From an uncultured Actinomyces sp. (lineage in GTDB: Bacteria > Actinomycetota > Actinomycetes > Actinomycetales > Actinomycetaceae), in assembly GCA_937926415.1 (NCBI GenBank), contig CALBAF010000312.1:1-6551 (forward strand): a stretch of 6,551 nt of DNA. Direction: 5' to 3'. Each line of letters opens with the position of its first letter. Position 1 is the stretch's first letter. The translations under genes and the position numbers were made by a program. The notes beneath the pieces were generated by a model, which was not told the origin of the DNA, ran no database searches, and saw only the letters and a list, made by a program, of their open reading frames with translations. Below are positions 1 to 6,551 of the stretch, piece after piece.

Positions 1-872
1 CGCGTGACGATACGACTCCAGATGAGCGCACCCGCCGCGATGACGTCCTCACGCCCCTCGGGCATGAAGCCCAGGGAGGCCTTCACGGAGGTCGGCTGAT
101 CGACCATGAAGCGCACGGCTTCCTCGAACTGGGCGGCGCTCAGGCGGGCGCCGTGGATACGCTCGGGCTGGTACGAGGTGAGCCCCAGCGCCTGGGCGGT
201 CAGGGTGGTCACCGTGCCCGCGACGCCCACGAGGGAGCGCACGCGCGCCAGGTCCACGGACTTCTCAGCGCTGTCCAACTGCTCGTCGATCCAGGTGATC
301 GCGCGCTCCTGGTCCTCGACGGGCACGCCGCCTGCCGGATCCACGTGAGAGAAGAACTTCTCGGTGACGCGCACGGCGCCCATGTCGATCGAAATCGCCT
401 GCTCAACGCGCGTGGAACCAAGGACCAGCTCCGTCGAGCCGCCGCCAATATCGACGACCAGCATCGGGGCAGTCACGGACTCGCCCAGGCCGCTCACGGC
501 GCCATTGAAGGACAGGGAAGCTTCCTCCGTGCCGACGACGACCTCGGGCTCCACGCCGATGATGGCCTTGATCTGGCGCACGAAGTCCGCGCTGTTGGAG
601 GCATCACGCGTCGCGGAGGTCGCCACGAAACGAGTGCTCGTCGCGCCCAGAGCCTCAATCATGCGCTGATACTCGACCGTGGCCTCGACCGTGCGCTCGA
701 TCGCCGCGGGATCCAGATAGCCGCGCGCATCCACGCCCTTCCCCAGGCGCACGATGCGCATCTGGCGGGTCAGGTCAGCAAGGTGGGGACGGCCGTCCTC
801 GCCGATATGTCCATCGGCAACGAGCAGTCGGATCGAATTGGTTCCACAGTCAATGGCAGCTACGCGGGTCAT
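1..872 (-). CDS. ppx: Ppx/GppA-family phosphatase (exopolyphosphatase / pppGpp phosphohydrolase), C-terminus cut by window edge
   Basis: This reading frame starts at ATG 872 (MTRVAAIDCGTNSIRLLVAD) and stays open to base 1, giving 290 complete codons. Family members of this type run a little over 300 residues, so probably only the last few tens are missing. The ASKHA-fold phosphate-binding motifs of Ppx/GppA are all visible: AIDCGTNSIRLL (about 6-17), VATSATRDASN (83-93), GTEEA (114-118), the glycine-rich VVDIGGGSTEL (139-149), GVAGTVTTL (216-224) and ERIHG (237-241). Known members hydrolyse terminal phosphates of polyphosphate and/or the gamma phosphate of pppGpp in the cytoplasm; sequence alone does not tell which activity dominates. 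Only the core two-domain part is present in the visible region, as in the short actinobacterial enzymes (M. tuberculosis Rv1026/Ppx2 and its C. glutamicum counterpart lie in the same gene order). It follows DUF501 by 61 nt and has a weak ribosome binding site, which suggests it is carried on the ftsB-DUF501 transcript. Confidence 0.93.
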   Translation of the reverse strand, partial: MTRVAAIDCGTNSIRLLVADGHIGEDGRPHLADLTRQMRIVRLGKGVDARGYLDPAAIERTVEATVEYQRMIEALGATSTRFVATSATRDASNSADFVRQIKAIIGVEPEVVVGTEEASLSFNGAVSGLGESVTAPMLVVDIGGGSTELVLGSTRVEQAISIDMGAVRVTEKFFSHVDPAGGVPVEDQERAITWIDEQLDSAEKSVDLARVRSLVGVAGTVTTLTAQALGLTSYQPERIHGARLSAAQFEEAVRFMVDQPTSVKASLGFMPEGREDVIAAGALIWSRIVT

Positions 873-933
873 CGCTTCGTTTCTACGGGGGTCAGTCCCG
901 GACGAGGCCGGGGCGGGCATGGGCAAACAGCGC

Positions 934-1443
934 TCAGCAGGAGCAACGGGAGGTGGAGAACAGGCCACGCTCGTCGAGCATCGTGAGCGCACGGTCCCCG
1001 ATCGGATTCACGCCGGGGCCGGCGGCCAGGGAGTGGCCAACGAGGGCGTGCAGGCACTTGACGCGCGTCGGCATTCCACCAGCGCTCACGCCCGAAATCT
1101 CCGGAACGTCACCCAGGGTCAGGCGCGACTGAATATAGGCCTCGTGGGCGCGCGCATAGGCAGCACGCAGCTCCTCATCGGCTGCGAGGTCCTCGTTGAG
1201 GGTCTCCATGACGTGCTCGGCCTCGAGCGTGGAAGCGCCCTTCACGGCCGCCGGGTGCGTCAGGTAGTAGGTCGTGGGGAAAGGCGTCCCGTCAGGCAGG
1301 CGCGGCGCGGTAGCCACAACGGTGGGCCGACCGCACACGCAGCGCGCAGCGATGCCAACGACCCCTCGGGGCACGCGGCCCAGCTGGGAACGCAGGACCT
1401 CCAGGTCCTCTTCAGTGGCGTCGGTGGTGTTAACGAGGCTCAT
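934..1443 (-). CDS. DUF501 family protein (conserved actinobacterial, function unknown)
   Basis: This is a complete 169-residue protein. I recognise the DUF501 family from the conserved blocks APRLPDGTPFPTTYYLTHP (46-64) and the C-terminal KCLHALVGHSLAAGPGVNPIGD (129-150). No biochemical function is established for the family that I know of. The ATG overlaps the ftsB stop as ATGA (1443-1440); the GGAG just before it is too close to act well, so translational coupling to ftsB is likely. The protein has no signal peptide or membrane segment and is probably cytoplasmic. Cys35-x-Cys37 at the N-terminal side, together with Cys130, His132 and His137 in the C-terminal motif, could make a metal site; that is inference. 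The last residues, SRCSC, carry two more cysteines and may be specific to this lineage. Its place between ftsB and ppx is conserved in mycobacteria and corynebacteria, which hints at a linked role in division or phosphate/stringent metabolism but does not prove it. Confidence 0.9.
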   Translation of the reverse strand: MSLVNTTDATEEDLEVLRSQLGRVPRGVVGIAARCVCGRPTVVATAPRLPDGTPFPTTYYLTHPAAVKGASTLEAEHVMETLNEDLAADEELRAAYARAHEAYIQSRLTLGDVPEISGVSAGGMPTRVKCLHALVGHSLAAGPGVNPIGDRALTMLDERGLFSTSRCSC

Positions 1444-2201
1444 TCTCCGCTTTCTTGACTGGTTGTGGGGGCCTGGCCCGACTGGCTGGTCTCAGCCGAC
1501 GGGATAGGCGTCGCGCTCGGCGGCTGATCCGCCTTCCCCACTAGGATACCGAGCTGCTGGACCCAGGGGCGCGCCGGCCCGGTCGACGGTGCTGCAGCTG
1601 CCAGCGCGGAGTCCTGGTATTGCGGCCCCGGATCCACCACCGTGTATTGGGTCTCACCGGGTCGCACGAATCCGAGACGCTCGCGCGCCTGCGTGGAGAT
1701 GTAGTCGGGGTCATTCCACAGGTCGAGCTGACGCTGCATGTCGGCGTTCTTCTGTTGCTGCTCGGCAACCTGCGCCTTGATCTGCGCGAGCTCGCGTTCC
1801 TGCTGCCACCACTGGTAGAGGCTGGGCACCAGCATGACCGACAGGATCGCGGCGACGATGAGAACGACGAGGAGTCGCGTGGACACGTCGAGGCCGCCGA
1901 TCGACAGGACCGACGATCCTTCCGCGGCGGGACGCACGAACGAGGAACGCGACGAGCTCTTGTCGGTGGCCTTGTTCCTGCGGAAAAAGCTCCGCTTCGC
2001 CCCTTCGCTCTTGTGCGCACCCCGCGCCGACTTCTGGCGCTTCGCCGAGGCCTCGGCCCCCTTGGAGGACTTCGAGGCTTTCGCGGCCGCCCTACGCTGG
2101 CGCGACTTTTCCGCGTTGATCTCACGCGTCGTGCGCGCTGCCTCCGACGCGGAGGAGCGGCGACGCGAGGACGGACGGGAAGAAGGACGACGGCTAGCCA
2201 T
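1440..2201 (-). CDS. ftsB: FtsB/DivIC-type septum formation initiator protein
   Basis: This 253-residue single-pass membrane protein has the layout of actinobacterial FtsB/DivIC. Residues 1-100 form a cytoplasmic tail very rich in Arg, Lys, Ser and Ala and probably disordered. A membrane helix spans about 109-129 (LLVVLIVAAILSVMLVPSLY). An outside coiled coil follows at about 132-162 (QERELAQIKAQVAEQQQKN). The family signature comes next at 164-183: DPDYI, then ARERLGFVRPGE. Residues 190-253 are a Ser/Pro/Gln/Thr/Ala-rich tail. In the divisome FtsB pairs with FtsL through the coiled coil and binds FtsQ, controlling septal peptidoglycan synthesis. E. coli FtsB is only about 103 residues; the long basic N-terminus is typical of actinobacteria. 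ATG 2201 is used because no other ATG or GTG occurs in frame between it and the terminator upstream; the ribosome binding site (AGAAGA) is weak. The gene lies 109 nt after eno across a terminator, and its stop overlaps the DUF501 start. Confidence 0.92.
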   Translation of the reverse strand: MASRRPSSRPSSRRRSSASEAARTTREINAEKSRQRRAAAKASKSSKGAEASAKRQKSARGAHKSEGAKRSFFRRNKATDKSSSRSSFVRPAAEGSSVLSIGGLDVSTRLLVVLIVAAILSVMLVPSLYQWWQQERELAQIKAQVAEQQQKNADMQRQLDLWNDPDYISTQARERLGFVRPGETQYTVVDPGPQYQDSALAAAAPSTGPARPWVQQLGILVGKADQPPSATPIPSAETSQSGQAPTTSQESGE

Positions 2202-2221
2202 TCTTCTATCGTGCCCTAAGT

Positions 2222-2238
2222 CGGAGCATTTGGCTCCG
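2222..2238 (-). promoter_or_regulatory. Small hairpin in the ftsB leader
   Basis: A perfect 6-bp inverted repeat, CGGAGC-n5-GCTCCG, lies between the eno terminator's T-run and the ftsB start, about 20 nt before the ATG. No T-run follows it on the minus strand, so it is not a second terminator. It could shape the ftsB 5' leader or be chance in GC-rich DNA. Its arms share the CTCCG/CGGAG core with the neighbouring terminator, but competing pairings would be much weaker than the 14-bp terminator stem. Confidence 0.3.
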
Positions 2239-2248
2239 CCCCACGCCG

Positions 2249-2288
2249 AAAAAAGACTCCGCGCGGACCCTTGCGGGCCCGCGCGGAG
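2249..2288 (-). terminator. Rho-independent terminator after eno
   Basis: Read on the minus strand, a 14-bp stem (5' arm CTCCGCGCGGGCCC, loop GCAA, 3' arm GGGTCCGCGCGGAG) is followed at once by TCTTTTTT. The single imperfect position (2267/2278) is a G-U wobble in the minus-strand RNA but an A-C mismatch in the plus-strand RNA. There is no T-run on the plus side. Both facts fix the direction as minus. The stem begins 23 nt after the eno stop, so it should end most eno transcripts and separate eno from ftsB. Confidence 0.92.
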
Positions 2289-2310
2289 CTATGCGGCTAG
2301 TTGCCTAGGC

Positions 2311-3657
<1,347 letters not shown>

Positions 3658-3660
3658 TCA

Positions 3661-3675
3661 CCCCCGGCGAGGGGG
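3661..3675. repeat. C5/G5 hairpin in the eno leader
   Basis: Five C residues, five other bases (ggcga) and five G residues form a perfect 5-bp stem within the 182-nt gap upstream of eno, just before the in-frame ATG at 3651. Neither strand has a T-run after it. It would be a stable hairpin in the eno leader RNA if transcription starts at the candidate promoter further upstream; no role can be assigned. Confidence 0.3.
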
Positions 3676-3725
3676 ACGTTGTGGTTTTTGGGGCTGTCAA
3701 CCCCGGTTATGCGCCCGGACAAGCG

Positions 3726-3754
3726 ACATTAGTCCCTGCCGGAGACGCTGTGAG
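3726..3754 (-). promoter_or_regulatory. Candidate eno promoter (-35 CTCACA, 17-nt spacer, -10 TAATGT)
   Basis: On the minus strand CTCACA (4 of 6 to TTGACA) is followed after exactly 17 nt by TAATGT, which fits the actinobacterial TAnnnT pattern. It lies just after the lipoprotein stop and about 140 nt before the eno start, so it would give a long leader. The -35 box is one arm of the inverted repeat at 3749-3766. The 182-nt gap also holds a perfect TTGACA (minus strand, 3700-3695), but no -10 box lies at the right distance from it. The call rests on pattern only. Confidence 0.3.
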
Positions 3755-3766
3755 CGAATACTCACA
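3749..3766. repeat. Inverted repeat TGTGAG-n6-CTCACA between the lipoprotein gene and eno
   Basis: A perfect 6-bp inverted repeat begins 4 nt after the lipoprotein stop codon. No T-run follows, so it is a poor terminator. It resembles Crp/GlxR sites (TGTGA-n6-TCACA), but here the TGTGA and TCACA half-sites are 8 nt apart rather than 6, so it is not a standard Crp site. One arm overlaps the candidate eno -35 box, as an operator would. Chance cannot be excluded. Confidence 0.4.
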
Positions 3767-3770
3767 ACCC

Positions 3771-4361
3771 TCAGTGGCCGCCACCACCCAGGAGCGCGGC
3801 CGCGGGATCGTCCTTGGCTCCGGACACGGCGTCACCGAAGAGGGGCATGGTCGGCGCCTGGCCTCCACCCAGGGAGGGCTGAGCGAAACGCGGATTAATC
3901 TGCGCGTTCGCTGCACCGCGGGCCTGCTCGAAAGTCTCGTTCATGCCAGCCACGGCCGTCGGGTTGGCCTGCGCGAACTGGCTGAGCTGCTGATTCAGGA
4001 GCAGGGAACGCACGGTCGCGCGCGTGCCGCGCCCGATCACGGGCACCTGAGCGCCGGTCTGCGTCGCAATCTGCTCGATAGCCTGGTCGACCTGCTCGTC
4101 AGTCACACTAAGGCCCACCGAGTCAGCCACTGCGACGAGCTGCGGTTCGTTCATGAGGCTGGCGCGCACCTGATGCGCGCCGACGGAGGACTTTCCAGCC
4201 GTCACTGCGGCGATCTGGCTCACCGCCTCGTCAACTTCCGCGATGCTGTAGTCACCGTTGTTGGTGCTGACTGCAGCGCCGGGATGGGCGGAGCATGCTC
4301 CCATTCCCAGTCCTGCGGCCACAATCAGGGCGGCGGTGGCGAGCTGGCGTGTGTAGCGCAC
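3771..4361 (-). CDS. Predicted lipoprotein with SurA N-terminal-like domain
   Basis: From GTG 4361 the protein is 196 residues. It opens with a short basic stretch (MRYTRQ), a hydrophobic segment (LATAALIVAAGL) and a lipobox ending MGAC, so Cys23 would be lipidated and the mature protein anchored outside the membrane. Residues about 28-120 (AVSTNNGDYSIAEVDEAV, SLMNEPQLVAVADSVGL, VTDEQVDQAI) resemble the helical N-terminal region of SurA-type chaperones. No parvulin (peptidyl-prolyl isomerase) domain follows. Instead the protein ends in a Gly/Pro/Gln/Ala-rich tail (LGGGQAPTMPLFG, LLGGGGH). A role in handling exported proteins is plausible but unproven. GTG 4361 has a strong ribosome binding site (GAGGAAGGAA, 6 nt away); the in-frame TTG at 4394 would add 11 residues (MRRNTSEEGTL), spoil the short signal n-region and lacks such a site. 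It starts 60 nt after mfd and is followed by 182 nt before eno, in the place where mycobacteria carry lpqU. Confidence 0.8.
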   Translation of the reverse strand: MRYTRQLATAALIVAAGLGMGACSAHPGAAVSTNNGDYSIAEVDEAVSQIAAVTAGKSSVGAHQVRASLMNEPQLVAVADSVGLSVTDEQVDQAIEQIATQTGAQVPVIGRGTRATVRSLLLNQQLSQFAQANPTAVAGMNETFEQARGAANAQINPRFAQPSLGGGQAPTMPLFGDAVSGAKDDPAAALLGGGGH

Positions 4362-4366
4362 GAGCG

Positions 4367-4376
4367 TTCCTTCCTC
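4367..4376 (-). promoter_or_regulatory. Ribosome binding site that fixes the lipoprotein GTG start
   Basis: The minus strand reads GAGGAAGGAACGCTC then GTG. The AAGGA core is 6 nt from the GTG, a good distance. It lies inside the reading frame that would follow from the TTG at 4394, so it argues for the shorter protein, whose signal peptide is also the more typical one. Confidence 0.7.
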
Positions 4377-4401
4377 AGATGTGTTGCGACGCAATAGGAC
4401 C

Positions 4402-4432
4402 AGTGTATTCCACCACAGGCACTACTCGCCAA
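4402..4432 (-). promoter_or_regulatory. Candidate promoter for the lipoprotein gene at the end of mfd
   Basis: On the minus strand TACACT (4 of 6 to TATAAT) lies about 40 nt before the GTG start. TTGGCG (4 of 6 to TTGACA) precedes it by 19 nt, or TGGCGA by 18 nt; the -35 part lies within the last codons of mfd. This would start RNA about 30-35 nt before the GTG and let the lipoprotein be made independently of mfd. The spacing is slightly long, so this is a pattern-based suggestion. Confidence 0.35.
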
Positions 4433-6551
4433 AAGGCACAAGAATCTTGGTCACCAGAGTCTCCACCCACTCCAGGAGCGGGCCGTCGGTGAGCGGGGAA
4501 CCGCCGACTCGCGAGGTGAGCGGCAGGGGCACGAGGACCTGACGAACTGCGGCCTTGATGACGGTTCCGGGGTGCAGGCGCTTAAGGCGCATCACCTGGG
4601 AATCGCGCAGCTCGACGGGCGAGACGCGCAGGTATTTGCCCTGCGTGACGATCTCGGTGATCCCGGCGCGGCGCACGATCTCGCGCAGCCTGGCGACTGC
4701 GAAGAGCAGGTCGACCTGGGGCGGGATAGGACCGTAGCGGTCCACGAGCTCCTCACGCACATCGGCTTCCTGTTCGGGCGTGGAGATGGCCGCGATCTTG
4801 GCGTAGACCTCCAGGCGCAGGCGTTCGCCGCGTACGTAGCCGTCGGGAATGTGGGCGTCGACCTGCAGGTCCATGCGCACGTCGGTCTTTTCGGTGGGAG
4901 CGTCGCCTCGGTAGGCGGCGACCGCGTCGGAGACCATGCGCACGTACAGGTCGAACCCGACACCCTCGACGTGGCCGGATTGGGCGCCTCCCAGGAGGTT
5001 GCCGGCGCCTCTGATCTCGAGGTCGCGCTGAGCGACAGCCAGGCCGGCCCCCAGCTCGGTGTTGGCGGCGATCGTCTTGAGGCGCTCGTGCGCGGTCTCG
5101 GTGAGGGCCTTGTCGCCGGGGTAGAAGAAGTACGCGTAGGCGCGTTCGCGGCCTCGTCCCACGCGCCCGCGCAGCTGGTGGAGCTGGGACAGGCCGAAGG
5201 TGTCGGCGCGGTCCACGATGAGCGTGTTGGCGTTGGAGATGTCCAGGCCGGTTTCGACGATGGTCGTACAGACCAGGACGTCGAACTCGTGGTTCCAGAA
5301 GTCCTGGATGACAGCCTCGAGCTGCTGCTCGTTCATCTTGCCGTGGGCGGTGCGCACGCGCGCCTCGGGAACCAGCTCGGTGATGTGTGCTGCCACCGAG
5401 GAGATCGAGTCGACGCGGTTGTGCACGTAGAAGACCTGGCCGTCGCGCAGGAGTTCGCGGCGGATCGCGGCGCTGACCTGGGCATCCGTGTAGGCGCCGA
5501 CGAAGGTGAGGACTGGCTGGCGTTCCTCGGGCGGGGTCTGGAGGATCGACATCTCGCGGATGCCGGAGATCGCCATCTCGAGGGTACGCGGGATGGGGGT
5601 GGCGGACATCGACAGGACGTCCACGTCGGTGCGCAGGGCCTTGAGCGTTTCCTTGTGTTCGACGCCGAAACGCTGCTCCTCGTCGATGATGACCAGGCCG
5701 AGCTTCTTGAAGGAGACGGTGCCGGTCAGCAGCGAGTGCGTTCCGATGACCAGGTCGACCTCGCCCGAGGCCAGCCCAGCCTTGACCTCCTCGGTTTCCT
5801 TCGGGGTCGAGAAGCGCGAGAGCGTACCGATGCGCACGGGGAAGCCCGCGTAGCGCTCGGCGAAGGTCTCCGCGTGCTGGGTGACCAGCAGGGTCGTGGG
5901 CACGAGGACGGCGGCCTGGTAGCCGTCCTGGATGGCCTTGAAGGCGGCACGCACGGCGATTTCGGTCTTTCCGTAGCCGACGTCGCCGGTGAGCAGGCGG
6001 TCCATGGGCACGGGCTTTTCCATGTCAGCCTTGACCTCGTCGATCGTGACGAGCTGGTCGGGGGTCTCGACGTAGGGGAAGGCGTCCTCGAGTTCGCGCT
6101 GCCAGGGCGTGTCGGGGCCGAAGGCGTGGCCCTTGGTCTGCTGGCGCACGGCGTACAGGCGGATGAGCTCCTTGGCGACCTCGTTGACGGCCTTCTTGGC
6201 GCGTGCCTTGGTCTTGGCCCAGTCGGCGCCGCCCATCTTGGTGAGGGAGGGTTCGTCGGATCCGGTGTATTTGGAGATCTGGTCAAGCGCATCGGTGGGC
6301 ACGAAAAGCCGGTCGGCGGGCTGGCCGCGCTTGGAGGGGGCGTATTCGATGACCAGGTAGTCGCGCGTAGAGGCGGCGTCCCCGCGCCCGATCGTCCGGG
6401 AGACAAGCTCGATGAAGCGTCCGATGCCGTGCTGGTCGTGGACGATGTAGTCCCCGGGGTGCAGGGTCAGCGGGTCGACGCCCTTGCGCCTGCGCGAGGG
6501 CATGCGCCGCATGTCGCGCGTAGACGCGCCCGCGCGGCCGGTGAGGTCGCC
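4422..6551 (-). CDS. mfd: Transcription-repair coupling factor Mfd, C-terminal part (N-terminus beyond window)
   Basis: The frame is open from base 6551 to the TAG at 4422-4424, giving 709 residues, about 60% of a full Mfd (roughly 1,150-1,200). The ATG at 6512 is internal: sequence before it ([13 protein letters not shown]) continues the frame. Numbering the visible residues, the RNA polymerase-interacting domain covers about 25-95 ([34 protein letters not shown]). The RecG-like translocase follows with Walker [10 protein letters not shown] (189-197), DEEQ (290-293), SATPIPRT (316-323), [15 protein letters not shown] (429-443) and QLRGRVGR (459-466). The translocation motif region is about 487-538 ([26 protein letters not shown]). 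The regulatory C-terminal domain covers about 558-663. Mfd pushes stalled RNA polymerase off DNA lesions using ATP and recruits UvrA for excision repair; the missing N-terminus would hold the UvrB-like UvrA-binding region. No motif in the visible part looks damaged. Confidence 0.98.
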   Translation of the reverse strand, partial: GDLTGRAGASTRDMRRMPSRRRKGVDPLTLHPGDYIVHDQHGIGRFIELVSRTIGRGDAASTRDYLVIEYAPSKRGQPADRLFVPTDALDQISKYTGSDEPSLTKMGGADWAKTKARAKKAVNEVAKELIRLYAVRQQTKGHAFGPDTPWQRELEDAFPYVETPDQLVTIDEVKADMEKPVPMDRLLTGDVGYGKTEIAVRAAFKAIQDGYQAAVLVPTTLLVTQHAETFAERYAGFPVRIGTLSRFSTPKETEEVKAGLASGEVDLVIGTHSLLTGTVSFKKLGLVIIDEEQRFGVEHKETLKALRTDVDVLSMSATPIPRTLEMAISGIREMSILQTPPEERQPVLTFVGAYTDAQVSAAIRRELLRDGQVFYVHNRVDSISSVAAHITELVPEARVRTAHGKMNEQQLEAVIQDFWNHEFDVLVCTTIVETGLDISNANTLIVDRADTFGLSQLHQLRGRVGRGRERAYAYFFYPGDKALTETAHERLKTIAANTELGAGLAVAQRDLEIRGAGNLLGGAQSGHVEGVGFDLYVRMVSDAVAAYRGDAPTEKTDVRMDLQVDAHIPDGYVRGERLRLEVYAKIAAISTPEQEADVREELVDRYGPIPPQVDLLFAVARLREIVRRAGITEIVTQGKYLRVSPVELRDSQVMRLKRLHPGTVIKAAVRQVLVPLPLTSRVGGSPLTDGPLLEWVETLVTKILVPFGE

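Noticed and set aside
897..912. Hairpin CCCGG-n6-CCGGG between DUF501 and the phosphatase gene as a terminator
   Set aside because: The stem is only 5 bp, no T-run follows on either strand, and the two genes look co-transcribed.
153..986. Open plus-strand frame of 277 codons opposite the phosphatase gene
   Set aside because: It is a GC-rich shadow of the Ppx/GppA gene, whose motifs are unmistakable on the minus strand; the plus-strand translation has no recognisable features.
3749..3766. Standard Crp/GlxR binding site
   Set aside because: The half-sites TGTGA and TCACA are 8 nt apart instead of the required 6, so the geometry does not fit; kept only as an unassigned inverted repeat.
3749..3766. 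Intrinsic terminator of the lipoprotein gene
   Set aside because: The 6-bp stem is short and no T-run follows on the minus strand.
4392..4394. TTG at 4394 as the lipoprotein start
   Set aside because: It has no good ribosome binding site and would put MRRNTSEEGTL before an already normal signal peptide; GTG 4361 has GAGGAAGGAA at the right distance.
6510..6512. ATG at 6512 as the true start of the mfd gene
   Set aside because: The frame stays open to the window edge and the residues before the ATG continue the Mfd sequence; a start here would cut directly before the RNA polymerase-interacting domain and remove the UvrB-like part.

Overview
The window is a high-GC stretch of chromosome from an actinobacterium. 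Codon use is strongly GC-biased (the eno reading frame contains no TTA, CTA or TCA codons), GTG starts are used, and the gene order is a classic actinobacterial one. All six genes lie on the minus strand, so transcription runs from the right edge to the left. The protein sequences and the lipoprotein between mfd and eno suggest an Actinomyces/Schaalia-like member of the Actinomycetaceae; that genus-level placement is inference.

Right to left (5' to 3' of the genes): the C-terminal 60% or so of Mfd (transcription-repair coupling factor, running off the right edge); a small predicted lipoprotein with a SurA_N-like domain, with its own candidate promoter at the end of mfd; a 182-nt regulatory gap with an inverted repeat and candidate promoter parts; eno (enolase, complete, GTG start with a good ribosome binding site); a strong rho-independent terminator followed by a second small hairpin; a DivIC/FtsB-type septum protein; a DUF501 protein whose ATG overlaps the ftsB stop (ATGA); and a Ppx/GppA-family phosphatase whose C-terminus is cut by the left edge. 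No stretch longer than about 180 bases lacks a gene.

The order matches, from general knowledge, the M. tuberculosis Rv1020-Rv1026 region (mfd, mazG, lpqU, eno, ftsB-like, DUF501, ppx2). Here no mazG is present between mfd and eno, and a different lipoprotein occupies the lpqU slot. The terminator after eno divides the region into an eno unit and an ftsB-DUF501-ppx unit. The second unit joins cell division, an uncharacterised conserved protein and polyphosphate/(p)ppGpp metabolism. The window is essentially conserved core genome. I found no mobile element, CRISPR array, tRNA, rRNA or obviously new system. The points worth a second look are the DUF501 Cys/His set, the lipoprotein swap, and the non-coding elements on either side of eno.
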